Shown here piece after piece: positions 10,151-20,349 of a DNA stretch of 64,000 bases (within the stretch, counting starts at the first letter, position 1; each line of letters opens with the position of its first letter). The notes below the pieces were generated by a model, which saw nothing but the letters and a program-made list of their open reading frames with translations, was not told where the DNA came from and did no database searches. Source of the stretch: Paracamarosporium sp. OC-R06-R3 (Eukaryota; Ascomycota; Dothideomycetes; Pleosporales; Didymosphaeriaceae); contig JACVRA010000054.1 in NCBI GenBank assembly GCA_019828545.1, positions 248,875-312,874 of the forward strand. Direction: 5' to 3'. Position numbers and translations under genes: made by a program.

Positions 10151-11437
10151 GGAAAGATGAGCGGGAAGTCAATGAAAGTATTCATGCGTCACAGTTTCTG
10201 TGTTGGAAGACATGATTGGCATGCGAGTTGCGAGTGTGTTTTGCTCTACCTCTACGTGTGTCTTTTGATGTCTCTCCTGTGCAGATCTGTCCGATCCTAT
10301 GCGTCTGTTTTGGATAGTATAATTGTCTCTCTGGAAGCTATTATAAATTTGCTGTTGACTTCAGATGTTAGAGCGAGCATTTTGGCCCGCTGGTAATACT
10401 TCCTGATACAAATATAAGCATTGCAGCAATGTGTTTTTTAGAGACGTGCTTGATCTACCCATAACCTCTGATATTGTTTCTAGGCGTGAATGTGCAGAGC
10501 AGGTGTGTGAATCTGTGTAGGGTATTATGCAGTGAAATCAGCAGATCCAATTTAGATAGAACCAGGTTCATATGTGATTGTGAGACATAAATATATGCAT
10601 CTTGTCGAGTACATATGTGGTTCATGTATAGTTTGAACTCCCTCGATGCGAATTTCCTCTGCTCTCAGGTTGTCTCGCTGAAGGACACGAACGACGACGT
10701 TTCAAACAATGAGAAGCTTTACGAAATGAAGATCGTTAGTGAAGCTCCAGTGAAAAAGTCCCTCGGCAATGCGAAGATATAGAATAACACATCGAGTGTC
10801 CAGGTATGTCAAATTCTGACGGCGCGGAGGCAGTCCTGTTCGTGCCTAGGATCGCATGTTGCAAAACGCCTTAATTAGCTACTGATAAGCTTTCTCTATA
10901 CTCATAGCTACCCTTCTGAATTTATGAGGGTGAAGTATGTCGTTAAGAGTGAAGTAAGCACTTATTGTTAGGCCAGGCGCTAATGAGACGTAGGGATCAC
11001 TTTGCGACACGGCACAGTACAAATTCAGGACTACAATTGGCTAGGTCTCTTCCTAATTATACCTTTATCCTTAGGTGAGTGCTGACAGGTGTTGTTGTAC
11101 AGATCCGTAACGCATACAGGTATAGCGCGACGCTTCCAACACACATCTTAGCCGTTATACTATGGTAAGCCCCACTCAGAGCACCTATCGGAGACATTTG
11201 CGGAGACTTGAATGCTTACCCCTACTTAAACACTCCGTTTAGCAATGTAAATGAAGATTTCTAGAAGTGTATATAAGAGATGCTACACTTAGAATCAACG
11301 ATGGCTCAAGAAGCGGTTTGCCTGTTGGTTCACTGTTTACCACGTTGTTTGAATATTCTTGTAAGCGGCTTGACTGTCACAGAGCCGATAACGCATACAA
11401 GATATAGTAGGTCCATGTACAAGGCACATCTTGCTAC
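10151..11437. other. Gene-poor 1.3-kb stretch upstream of the P450 gene
   Basis: AT-richer than the neighbourhood. It holds a short plus-strand frame (10624-10782, 52 codons) with a plausible charged C-terminal half (LKDTNDDVSNNEKLYEMKIV) but no support as a gene. A TATATAAG box lies near the right end. No tRNA or transposon signature was seen. Confidence 0.5.
11270..11277 (+). promoter_or_regulatory. TATA box of the P450 gene
   Basis: TATATAAG lies about 160 bp upstream of the P450 start codon, a position compatible with a core promoter plus leader. The assignment is by position and motif only. Confidence 0.45.
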
Positions 11438-13186
11438 ATGATGAACACCTTTGTCACTGGCTCCTTTCTTACCGCCGCTGGTATAGTACTCTGGTACATC
11501 TTCAACTCTTTTGCCTACAGATGGCGCCTGCATGGAGCTAAGCCTATCCCTGGACCTAAAGGTATGCAATGTCAACGTACCTCTGTAAGAAAAGCTAAAC
11601 CTCCCAGGTCTGCCCATACTTGGCAATGTACAAGACATGCCCAAGGATAGCCAGCTTATTCCGGTTTTCAACAAGTGGTATCGTCAGTATGGTGATATTG
11701 TTTCATTTAGCATACTCGGCGTCAACCAAGTCGTGTTGAACACAGAAAAAGCCGCAAATGATCTATTGGTTCAACGAGGCAACAACTATTCGGATCGCGG
11801 AGCACCAACCGCTGTTGCGGATGGTATAGCGAAGGGACGAGTGACAGCACTCATGGATAGATCTGGTAGTGTCCCTACATTATGTGTACTCCATGAACTT
11901 GAGCTAACATGTTCGCACAGAAACATGGCGTCATCATCGGAAACTTCTGCATACCATTCTTGCGGCACCTGCTACCGTACGATACGAACCGTTCATCGAA
12001 TTAGAAACTACCTACACACTGTACGACCTTCTCGTGAGCCCAGAAAAGTTCTCGGATCACCTGGAACGCTATGCATACGGCATTGTCTTTCGTGTTGGAC
12101 TTGGCCGCAGGATCCGGGATCTTAACGATTACATCGTTCAAGAATCTGTTACCGCTACTGATGAGATCCTCTCAGCGTTCAGGCCCGATCTCTTCGCCTG
12201 CAATATATGGCCATTGCTTATAAAGGCGCCTGACTGGCTTGTTCCTTCGAACAAAATTCTGAAAGGGTACCTTTCACGCATAGTCCGAGTCATTGATACC
12301 ATCAATGGCGACATTAAAGATGGAATGAAGAAGGGCCAGGCACCCGATTCGCTACAGAAATGGTTCATAGAACACATACATGAATTTGACCTCACTGAAG
12401 AGCATGGAAAATGGGTATTTCAGTCGCTTGTCGGGGCTGGGACACGATCACCGTACAATGCAATGATGCAGTACGTAATCAATATGCTGAACCATCCTGA
12501 GTGGCAACGAAAAGTGCAAGAAGAAGTAGACAAGGTAGTTGGCAAGGACCGCTTCCCGAATTTTGAAGATTTGCCCAACTTACCGACAGTGAGGGCAGTT
12601 ATCAAAGAAGGGATTCGTATTAGGTCGATTGTGGCAGAGATTGGTATCCCCCACAAATTGAACAAAGATGATTTCTACGAAGGGTATTTCATTCCTAAGG
12701 GAACGATCCTACATGCGAACTATAGGTATGTAAGAAATTGCTTGTCTACTTATCGAGTCATTGACCTTGTCAAGTGCTATCCTCTCCGACCGCGAGCTTT
12801 ACCCTGACGGCCCCGTCTATAATCCAGCACGCTGGCTTGACCCTTCGTATCCAACCTACAAGGAGCCTCTAACAATCTACCCGAGCCTTCAAGGCTTTAC
12901 CTCATTCGGTTATGGTCGGCGCGCATGCCCGGCTGCAAACTTCACCGAGCGAACACTGACTGTTATGGTAGCAAGGCTTGCCTGGGCTTTCAACATCAAA
13001 AAGAAGATTGATCCAGATACAAAATTGGAGATGCCGTTGGACATCAAATATGAACCAACGCCGAACCCGAAGCCATTGCCTTTTCCAGCGATCTTCGAGC
13101 CGAGGGATCCGGAGAGAGCGAAGATAATTAGGGTGCAGGAGGAACGGGAAAGATTGAGAGATCCTTTGCTAACGGAGAAGAATTAA
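11438..13186 (+). CDS. Cytochrome P450 monooxygenase with atypical I-helix
   Basis: Microsomal haem-thiolate oxygenase of 532 residues, substrate unknown. Four exons: 11438-11561, 11608-11865, 11921-12725 and 12775-13186, with introns of 46, 55 and 49 bp. An N-terminal membrane anchor (FLTAAGIVLWYIF) is followed by the proline hinge KPIPGPKGLPILGN, the C-helix motif ETWRHHRKLLH, ExxR as EGIR, and the haem loop FGYGRRACPA with its Cys ligand. The I-helix reads VGAGTRSPYNAMMQ, where most P450s have AGxDTT or AGxETT, so the acid-alcohol pair for oxygen activation is missing. Starts at two adjacent ATGs (11438 and 11441). It has no partner biosynthetic genes nearby, so it is not an obvious metabolite cluster. 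It converges on the SUKH-domain gene. Confidence 0.92.
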
Positions 13187-13389
13187 TAATTGGGAGCTCA
13201 TGGGATTATCTTAGTATGATGCAAAGTGACAGCGACTTCGAGTCGTAGTACCGGAATCTAGCAGCCATAATGAGGCATGTCAAAATGGCTTAAATCGTGG
13301 AGCAAACTCTCAAGCATATACCAACATTGTAACTTTTTTAGACGTTTGACAAAGCCTGTAATGGCTGTTTTTAAGCCCTAGACACTCCC

Positions 13390-15009
13390 TTACTTGCCCT
13401 CGTCTTCTTTGACAAAAGCATACCCCCACCACTCATTCCGCAAAAATAAATCCTCTTCCTTCTGAGGTCCATTACCATCGTCAGCCGTTTTAGCCAGATA
13501 CGCTCTAAAACTTGGGTAACACCACATTGTCGCGGATCCTCCACTAGCCCACGTAACACATGTCCAGTCCATCTTCCAAAACGCCTCTTCACTTCCCGCA
13601 AAATTTTGGATCTGCTTGCACATCTTCTGTTTCCTTTCCTCTGTAACATTTTCATCTTCACTATCCAACACACCTCTGACGTAGTCCTTATATTCAGCGA
13701 TCTTGGAAGGTGGTACAAGCCATGTGCTGTAGATATCTTCGCTGCCAATCTCAATGGTTTTGCCGATCTTGATCTCACATTCGGAGACGTAGTCATTGTA
13801 AAGTAGATCAAAGTGTAGGTCAGTGAAATAATCTTCTTCATCTGTGGTCCAGCGTATATTTTCAACTTTGTGTAGTGGCGGGTCATAAATTACGCCGCCG
13901 AAGAGCGGTCCGAAGCCGTTGCTCTCGCGCAGGAACTGCTTGTAGTCATCTGGCAGCTCAGTATTAAGTCGTTTCTCTGCATCTGCGATCTGCTCAGCTG
14001 ATGCAGGTGTGCAGAAGAAGCTCTCTTTGAATTCAGGAGGGGGAGAATCGAAGTCTTCGGGGTCAGGGAGGTTGAAACCGTTGTGTTCGATTTGTGTGAG
14101 GAGAGAACGCATGGGCATATCTTGCGGCATGATGCGTCCACTTGTGAAGCGTTCTTCAATCACGTTCTCGATCTGCTGTGCAAATGAATTGATCTTTTTG
14201 TCGTCGAGATCGAGGGCCTTTGTTATTGCACCTTCTTTGAGCAAAGTCCACGCGCGCCGCGATTCAATAAGACTTTGCACTTGGTGGCTCGCACTCATAC
14301 GCTTCAATATCATCGCCAGAATTTGGGTTGATGGGGGCACAGAGTCTGTAGGTGCATCGTCGGACTCGACGGCGAGGGCAAGATCGAGGGCGGAAACAAG
14401 CCCCGAGGATACATCCATCACCACTATGCCTGTATATTCCTCAGACTCCATAGCTTCAAAGGCATCGACGGTTTCGCGTACAATGCATCGCTTCTCTTGC
14501 ATAGATAATTGAGAGATGAATGGTCTGGGTTTTCCGTCGCGCTTTGACGGAAACCACCACATCATGCTGTATTCTATAGCCATCTCATCGAGCTTCTTCT
14601 TGACAGCCTCATCTGTGACAGCTTCGTTCTTTTCTTCGATCCTCGCAGATTTTCTTGTTGGTTTCTCGTCTATATCATTTTTGCCTTCCTTTTTGCCTTT
14701 TCCCTGAATCGAGTCGTAGAGTCTCTCCTTCTCCCCTTCAGGCCATGCGTCAAGCGTATCCCACAGAAACCATAGTGGGCGAAGCAAAATATGACAGCCA
14801 TGAGACCTATCATGTTGGTTCAGCTTCGAAAGAAGACGGGACGCTATATCGAAGTATCCAATCGCCGCGAATGATTGGATCAACTGTGTTAGTTTATAGT
14901 AAAGTTCATCGTTGCCCATTTTCAGAATCTTGATGCGAGAGAATGGGATATCCGCTTTATGCGAGTTTTCGAACTCAGTTATCTCGTCCATAGTTGAAGG
15001 GTTGAGCAT
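13390..15009 (-). CDS. SMI1/KNR4 (SUKH) domain protein
   Basis: Single-exon gene, 539 residues. A SUKH-type domain occupies roughly the last 200 residues and opens with TPASAEQIADAEKRL, then LPDDYKQFLRESNGFGPLFG, the family's signature helix and turn. The N-terminal half is helical, with a Lys/Glu-rich basic linker (GKGKKEGKNDIDEKPTRKSA) near residue 105, and is unlike yeast Knr4. SUKH proteins are known in fungi as regulators of cell-wall signalling and in bacteria as immunity proteins. Which role applies here cannot be told from sequence. A second in-frame ATG at 14991 is an equally good start. The last residues FLRNEWWGYAFVKEDEGK resemble the end of other fungal SUKH proteins. Confidence 0.8.
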   Translation of the reverse strand: MLNPSTMDEITEFENSHKADIPFSRIKILKMGNDELYYKLTQLIQSFAAIGYFDIASRLLSKLNQHDRSHGCHILLRPLWFLWDTLDAWPEGEKERLYDSIQGKGKKEGKNDIDEKPTRKSARIEEKNEAVTDEAVKKKLDEMAIEYSMMWWFPSKRDGKPRPFISQLSMQEKRCIVRETVDAFEAMESEEYTGIVVMDVSSGLVSALDLALAVESDDAPTDSVPPSTQILAMILKRMSASHQVQSLIESRRAWTLLKEGAITKALDLDDKKINSFAQQIENVIEERFTSGRIMPQDMPMRSLLTQIEHNGFNLPDPEDFDSPPPEFKESFFCTPASAEQIADAEKRLNTELPDDYKQFLRESNGFGPLFGGVIYDPPLHKVENIRWTTDEEDYFTDLHFDLLYNDYVSECEIKIGKTIEIGSEDIYSTWLVPPSKIAEYKDYVRGVLDSEDENVTEERKQKMCKQIQNFAGSEEAFWKMDWTCVTWASGGSATMWCYPSFRAYLAKTADDGNGPQKEEDLFLRNEWWGYAFVKEDEGK

Positions 15010-15542
15010 GGTTAAGAGTTTAAGGAGAATATAGGCTGAGCTGAATATGAAATATTGTGAACAAAATTACTTTCATGCATAGAGCGGACCCTGATTAATG
15101 AATGATAGTTCTTAATCGTGTTGTTGCCTTGCATTAGCGCGTAGAAGGATTACAAATGACGTCAACGGCCCCATAAGGAGAGGGTTGGGCATGCACCATA
15201 GAATATTGGCTGCAGACTCCTATACAGTGTGGATAAAACCTTTGACGTTTGTGCGGGCTTGATGCTTGCTCCAGCGCGTCACCTTGAGGCGCGAACGCAG
15301 ATGCACATTGTGCAAATGCCTGACAGCTTTCATTTACGATGTGTCCTTGATACCGAATAATCTTGAACACAGAGGGTGAGAAATTGGAGCGGCAAGGGGA
15401 TTGAGGACACGGCAAACTGTCGATTGCATATGAATTTAGAATTGACTAAAAACAATAACGCCGAAAACTTGGGTATCTTATGTTGGAGAAAGTGCAAACA
15501 TAAGAGCGCCGCTATAACCCGAAAATACCATAAATGCGTTTG
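15010..15542. other. Intergenic, no gene seen
   Basis: Upstream region of the SUKH gene and 3' flank of the Swi5 gene, both on the minus strand. Only short frames without domain character. Confidence 0.55.
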
Positions 15543-17423
15543 TTAGTCTTGAGCATCAATATCGAACTCGTCTTGCACTTCTATAATCCTGACACCACGC
15601 TGGTCCGCGATGAGCCCCATTAAGCCCTGACCAACGTCCTTGATCTCGTTGTACTCGTGCAACAATTTGATATGCTTTTTGTTGATTTTGTGCGCTGCGG
15701 CCATGACCTCGCTTTCTGTGGGCTCTGCATTCGTCGTTGTAGAGGTCGTCTTCGAAGTCTTCTTTGAAGCCTCGACGTCCGCACCGAGATTTTGAATACA
15801 AGGTAACTTTGCAAGGGACTCGATAAGGGCAGCTCGCTGTGCCTTCAGTTCTGCGATAGTAACTTCTTGTGCGCTCTTAGTCTGGGTTGGCTGTGCGTCT
15901 TTGGTAAGGGACACTGCGGACGAAGGACTCTGCATGGCGGATCTTGGTTCCACTTCAGCACAATCGCCTATCGAGGTGAAACTTTGTGTTTCTTTCATTC
16001 CAGTGCTCCCTTCTCCGTCATCATCCTTTAATTGTTTTTGGCAAGGCTCTTGCGCTTCATTAAGCTCCTGCAGTGGAGTGATACTATTCGCTTTGAGCGA
16101 TGGTGCATTTGCCGCTAGAGGAGGCATTGGGCTCCGCATGAATTCGTCATCCTTTACAGCTTCCTTGGTATGTACATCTTCTTGGAGAGTTGACTGCATA
16201 ACGAAATTGACACTCGGCGCAGAGTATTTGCTCATTTTCATTTGTGGACGTGCTACAGCCTCTTCTCCTGGGCTTTCAACCTGTTGATACTGCTTGAATG
16301 CGGAGAGTGGTTGAACAACATTATGGAACATATTTGGATTAAGGCACTCCGTATGAGCATCATACGTCAACATGCTTGAATGTTCACCAAGCGAAGCCAA
16401 TGGACGAACATGATCGTCCTTCAGAGAGCTTGACATTTTCAACGATTCAGGACTGTTCCAGCTATCGTGCTCTATCGTCCGTTTAAGAGGTGCTGCTCCT
16501 TCTGCAATAGTGGAATCTGTGAGAGTACGTTTGTCCGCGGAATGTAAAACATCTCTTAGAGTAAGACTAGGTGAAGGCGGACACCTGCGGTCCTTCGTAC
16601 TGCAAGAATTGGTGGTGTCTCTTCGGCTAATGTCGCCAAGATGTAGGATATGTTGCGGTCCCTGAGGTTCGCGCTCTTGGCGCAAGGGTGGTGACTCTTG
16701 ACCAGATTGTAGATGAGGAGCTTTCAGAGATAATCCTAGCTGGCTCTCTTCCGTGAGCTCTGTAGCTGGTGAACCACTTTTTACTTTCAGAACTGTAGGT
16801 GCGTCTCGATGATACGTAAGCTCGATAACATCTTCTTTGCAAGACGAGGACTGCTGTAAATCCTCACTCAACTGCGTGCTCCTCACGGTGTGAGGATGCT
16901 GTGATGGGCCGGAGGGTAATGTCGCGTTTGTTGCGCCAACGGCAGAACCGAAGACACTCTCACCGACTATAGTCGTCTCGTCACCGTCGGGTATTCCTTC
17001 TAGTATACGTTCCTGCTCATTCAGAATCTGCAGGGAAGATGGGTTGCTGGGCACGCTTGAATGGTGGTTAGAAGGGTCGCATATAGAAGAAACAGAGGAA
17101 GAATTTTCGGAAGAAGTCTTGAGCTCATTGGCGTTCTGCTGAAGTGTGTCAGACTGTGAGTTAGCTCGTGCAACAGTTTCAAGTGACTGAAGGTCGCCTA
17201 ACACGACTGGGTGCTTGTCGTCGCGCAGGGTTCCGTCCGGATTTGCAAGCTTCTTTGCATTGTTTTCTTTGAACTGATTGAGAGATTCATCTGCTCCAAG
17301 CCATACATCCTGTGGCGGCTCTTCGACTGCTCCATCAAGCTGATCAACAGTACCATCAGGCGAAGAAGTCAATAGCTCCTCTTCAGAGTCAGGGACCTCG
17401 GTGACGCCCTCCACGAAGGCCAT
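15543..17423 (-). CDS. SWI5: Swi5-type recombination mediator with a long N-terminal extension
   Basis: The C-terminal ~95 residues match Swi5/Sae3, the small partner of Sfr1 that stabilises Rad51/Dmc1 filaments: IAELKAQRAALIESLAKLPC, then a Lys/Thr spacer, then HIKLLHEYNEIKDVGQGLMG and LIADQRGVRIIEVQDEF. The remaining 530 or so residues are Ser/Pro/acid-rich with no domain and are probably disordered. The frame is open back to an ATG at 17603. I chose the ATG at 17423 (MAFVEGVTEVPDSEEELL) because upstream residues look like translated leader and this start resembles acidic N-termini of fungal nuclear proteins. The chosen model has 626 residues, against under 100 for fission-yeast Swi5. Divergent from the Ytp1-like gene. 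Confidence 0.82.
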   Translation of the reverse strand: MAFVEGVTEVPDSEEELLTSSPDGTVDQLDGAVEEPPQDVWLGADESLNQFKENNAKKLANPDGTLRDDKHPVVLGDLQSLETVARANSQSDTLQQNANELKTSSENSSSVSSICDPSNHHSSVPSNPSSLQILNEQERILEGIPDGDETTIVGESVFGSAVGATNATLPSGPSQHPHTVRSTQLSEDLQQSSSCKEDVIELTYHRDAPTVLKVKSGSPATELTEESQLGLSLKAPHLQSGQESPPLRQEREPQGPQHILHLGDISRRDTTNSCSTKDRRCPPSPSLTLRDVLHSADKRTLTDSTIAEGAAPLKRTIEHDSWNSPESLKMSSSLKDDHVRPLASLGEHSSMLTYDAHTECLNPNMFHNVVQPLSAFKQYQQVESPGEEAVARPQMKMSKYSAPSVNFVMQSTLQEDVHTKEAVKDDEFMRSPMPPLAANAPSLKANSITPLQELNEAQEPCQKQLKDDDGEGSTGMKETQSFTSIGDCAEVEPRSAMQSPSSAVSLTKDAQPTQTKSAQEVTIAELKAQRAALIESLAKLPCIQNLGADVEASKKTSKTTSTTTNAEPTESEVMAAAHKINKKHIKLLHEYNEIKDVGQGLMGLIADQRGVRIIEVQDEFDIDAQD

Positions 17424-17736
17424 GCCGCCGACGCTGCTATGCTGGCCCGGAATCCCTCCTGCAAATGCGGTGCAATAAAGCGTGGATGGTTGTTGGCAGC
17501 GATGGATGGTCGAGGTTGACCCGCTCGGAAGCGGAAGGAAGCTAAGAGGGGTGACGTAAGCGGAAATAACGGCGCATGAATGGCCAACTTCCTCCGGTGG
17601 CATCCTTCAATGCGATGGCCCTCGCCGTGCTGCCACCGAGTGCCCCCTGAAGTGAAACGTTTGCGGTTCGAGTGTCGCCTTTCTCTCACCACCTGCACGT
17701 GTTCACGAGGCAGACGGAGCCACAGTGCAGACGACC
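17424..17736. promoter_or_regulatory. Divergent promoter between SWI5 and the Ytp1-like gene
   Basis: 313 bp between the chosen divergent starts. If the upstream ATG at 17603 is used for SWI5, only 133 bp remain. No specific operator was recognised. Confidence 0.4.
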
Positions 17737-19280
17737 ATGGAAGCCAAAACGCGCTCAACGGGTCGCCGACTCGCGTTCGCGGCCCTACTACTCAGCGCCA
17801 CATCGACCGCAACCGCACACGAACACCACATGGACAGCATACCGGAGGGTCAGGCCGTTTCTGACGACCCTATTGTGAGTTCCAGGCACGTAAGGCAGTG
17901 GCAGTGCGAAGGCTAACTGAGAACAGGACTCGATACTATGGACTCATATCCTTGTACAGGCGGTAGCGTGGGGGATACTGTTTCCCACCGGTATGGTGCT
18001 GGGGATAATACGCTCGAAATGGCACGTACCTGTTCAGACGACTGGCTCCGTTCTCGCCCTTGTCGGCTACTTCCTGGGCCACAAGCACAAGGGCCGCCAG
18101 TTTGCGGAGAATGCCCACGCCAAGTTCGTGCCGACGCTCATGTTCACGCTCCTGGCCCAGGTCTCCATGGGAATATATTTGAAGCTGCATCTCGAGAAGG
18201 GAATACACGGGAAGATCAGGAAGGTGGTGGTCAAGGCACACGGATGGGTGGGCAAGCTCATGCCCATTGTCAGCTGGGTTCAGTTCCTGCTGGGAGGCAT
18301 TGCCTCCATGGGCTTCTGTCGTGCGGACCACACTGGCCAGTGCCTGGCACATTTTATCATGGGCAGCGCGTTCATTGCCTACGGCATCCTCCTCACCATC
18401 CTGCTTTTGGTCGGACAGCTGTGGCTACGGAGGACGGGACGCAGCCAGGAATTCTACGATTCGCTTGTAATTGCAGCATGGGGTTGTGTCAACACTTTCA
18501 CGGAGCACCGCTGGGGCTCCGCATGGGTTGGAAACGACTTGCAGCACACTACGATGGGTATTATCTGGTGGTGCGCCGGCCTGGTGGGGATCTGGCTCAG
18601 TCGTACAAGGGATGGGAGACCGAAGAGGAACCTTATACCTGGAATTGTTATTTTGCTGACCGGTTGGGGTATGTCCGCACACCCGCAGCATCTGCCCATC
18701 TCTAGCATGGTCCACACCATCTTCGGCTACACGCTGATGGCTGCGGGGGTTGCGAGAATCATCGAGATCTCCTTCGTGCTCAAAGACCGAAACACGCTTT
18801 CCGCCGATGGTACAGATCCGAACAGCTTTCAGTACCTGACTCCCTTTCTACTTTACGCTTCTGGGTTTCTGTTCATGGGTGCCACCGAGGAACAGATGCA
18901 GATCCTGGCCGACGCTCACATCACGCACGTTTCTTACGTCTTTATCTTGTATAGCATTGCGTTTCTCCTCTTCCTTTGTAAGTTGAAATCTCCCCGATAT
19001 GTCGCAAACGCTTTCAGCATAGAAATGATTCGATCCACGCTCGCTAACTTGCTTAGTCGTCAACATTCTGATACACCTTTACGCTGTCCACGCCTGGGGC
19101 CAGAATGCTAAGGATGATACTGAGGCACCACGCACAAATGGCGCACCCAATGGCCATGTGCGAACCGATCGAAGAGTTCGTGATGCGGAAGAGTTTGAAC
19201 TGGAAGGGTTGATATCTGATGACGAAGACGCGGTGCCCATAGAAGACAAGGAGCGACAGCCCTTGACTTCTCGTTCGTGA
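17737..19280 (+). CDS. Ytp1-like integral membrane protein
   Basis: Three exons: 17737-17874, 17927-18977 and 19057-19280, 470 residues. An N-terminal signal peptide (RRLAFAALLLSATSTATA) is followed by a His-containing lumenal stretch. The body is a polytopic membrane domain of about ten helices containing WTHILVQAVAWGILFPTGM, AHGWVGKLMPIVSWVQFLLG, GMSAHPQHLPISSMVHTIFG and NILIHLYAVHAWGQN. A short acidic cytosolic tail closes the protein. This order matches fungal proteins with a DUF2427 segment plus a Ytp1 domain, which have cytochrome-b561-like helices and conserved His residues. Biochemical function is not established. The start is the first ATG in the frame, immediately before the signal peptide. 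Confidence 0.88.
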
Positions 19281-20349
19281 CAACGTTCCAGCAATATATC
19301 TGTAGGTAGGGACTCGGTTGTGGCGATGCTTCTTACTCGATTCGTTAGGGATACCATATTGTGGCTACACAGTATATTTCAATATTACCAATATGACTCG
19401 ATCTTCTTAGCCCTAACATCAACATGCCTCCTAATTCGCCATGTCTTTCCCCACGCCTTTCCAAACATTGCGATATCAACACCATGCGGACCGTTTCAAC
19501 CTTGTTGCCAATACCGTCTTCCAAATTAGCTTGTCGATATCCAGGCTGCAATGTGGTCTATATGGCATACAGAAAATTCCGTTTGCAGAAGTGGCGTCAT
19601 GGGTGGTGTGTTTTAGTAGAATTGGCGATTCAATGACCCATGAGCTGCATGCTGTTGCCCAAAAGAAAATTGGTGCACTGGGATCCGTCATCCATGCTAC
19701 ACCCATGCTACGCAAATGAGGCGCACAGTTACGAATGGTCAATTTTTAGAAGAGTCAAACTGCTTTGCAAGTCGTGCCACATACTGCACCTTGATATCCT
19801 CGATTTCCCAAGCGGAACATGAGTTATTAGTGACACTAACAAAGATCGGATACCCAGCCTTGTCCCTCCGAAAGGGCCTCTGTGGGCTCCTTACACGTGG
19901 TGAGGTGACGTCATGGCATTGCACCAACATTCCATCAATGTTCTACGAATGATGAATGTCTCGGTCGAGTGTACCTGAATCAGGTCCGGTCTCGGAGTCC
20001 TTGGACGTGCATGGATGATTTTTGAGGACTGTTGAGATCTCGATGGAACACCTGCTTAGCTGCGGCCAGAAAGCGGGTGAACGGGCTATGAGCCCAAAAC
20101 CCGAAAATTTGATAAGCCGTGTCTTATTGCAGGCAGTAGCCTCAGCCGCCGGCTACGCCACTGGCCAGAATCGCTCCTTCAGACGCGCTGAACAGCAAAA
20201 AGCTGCAAAAGGCCACATGGGCACAAAAAGCTAACCTGCCGCCATGCAAGTATCATACGACTTTCTCTGACGCGCTGTTCGACTGGCATCCGCGCGCCAG
20301 ACGCGTAGTAGAACCTCAATGCTTGGTGTTGCTGGGCACCTTCCCCGCC
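19281..20349. other. Intergenic, no gene seen
   Basis: About 1.07 kb between two plus-strand genes, holding the likely promoter of the histidine kinase. Several short overlapping frames occur on both strands, none with domain character or splice-supported extension. Confidence 0.55.

Noticed and set aside
11438..13186. Secondary-metabolite cluster around the P450
   Set aside because: No polyketide synthase, NRPS, terpene cyclase or tailoring partner is visible within 10 kb on either side.
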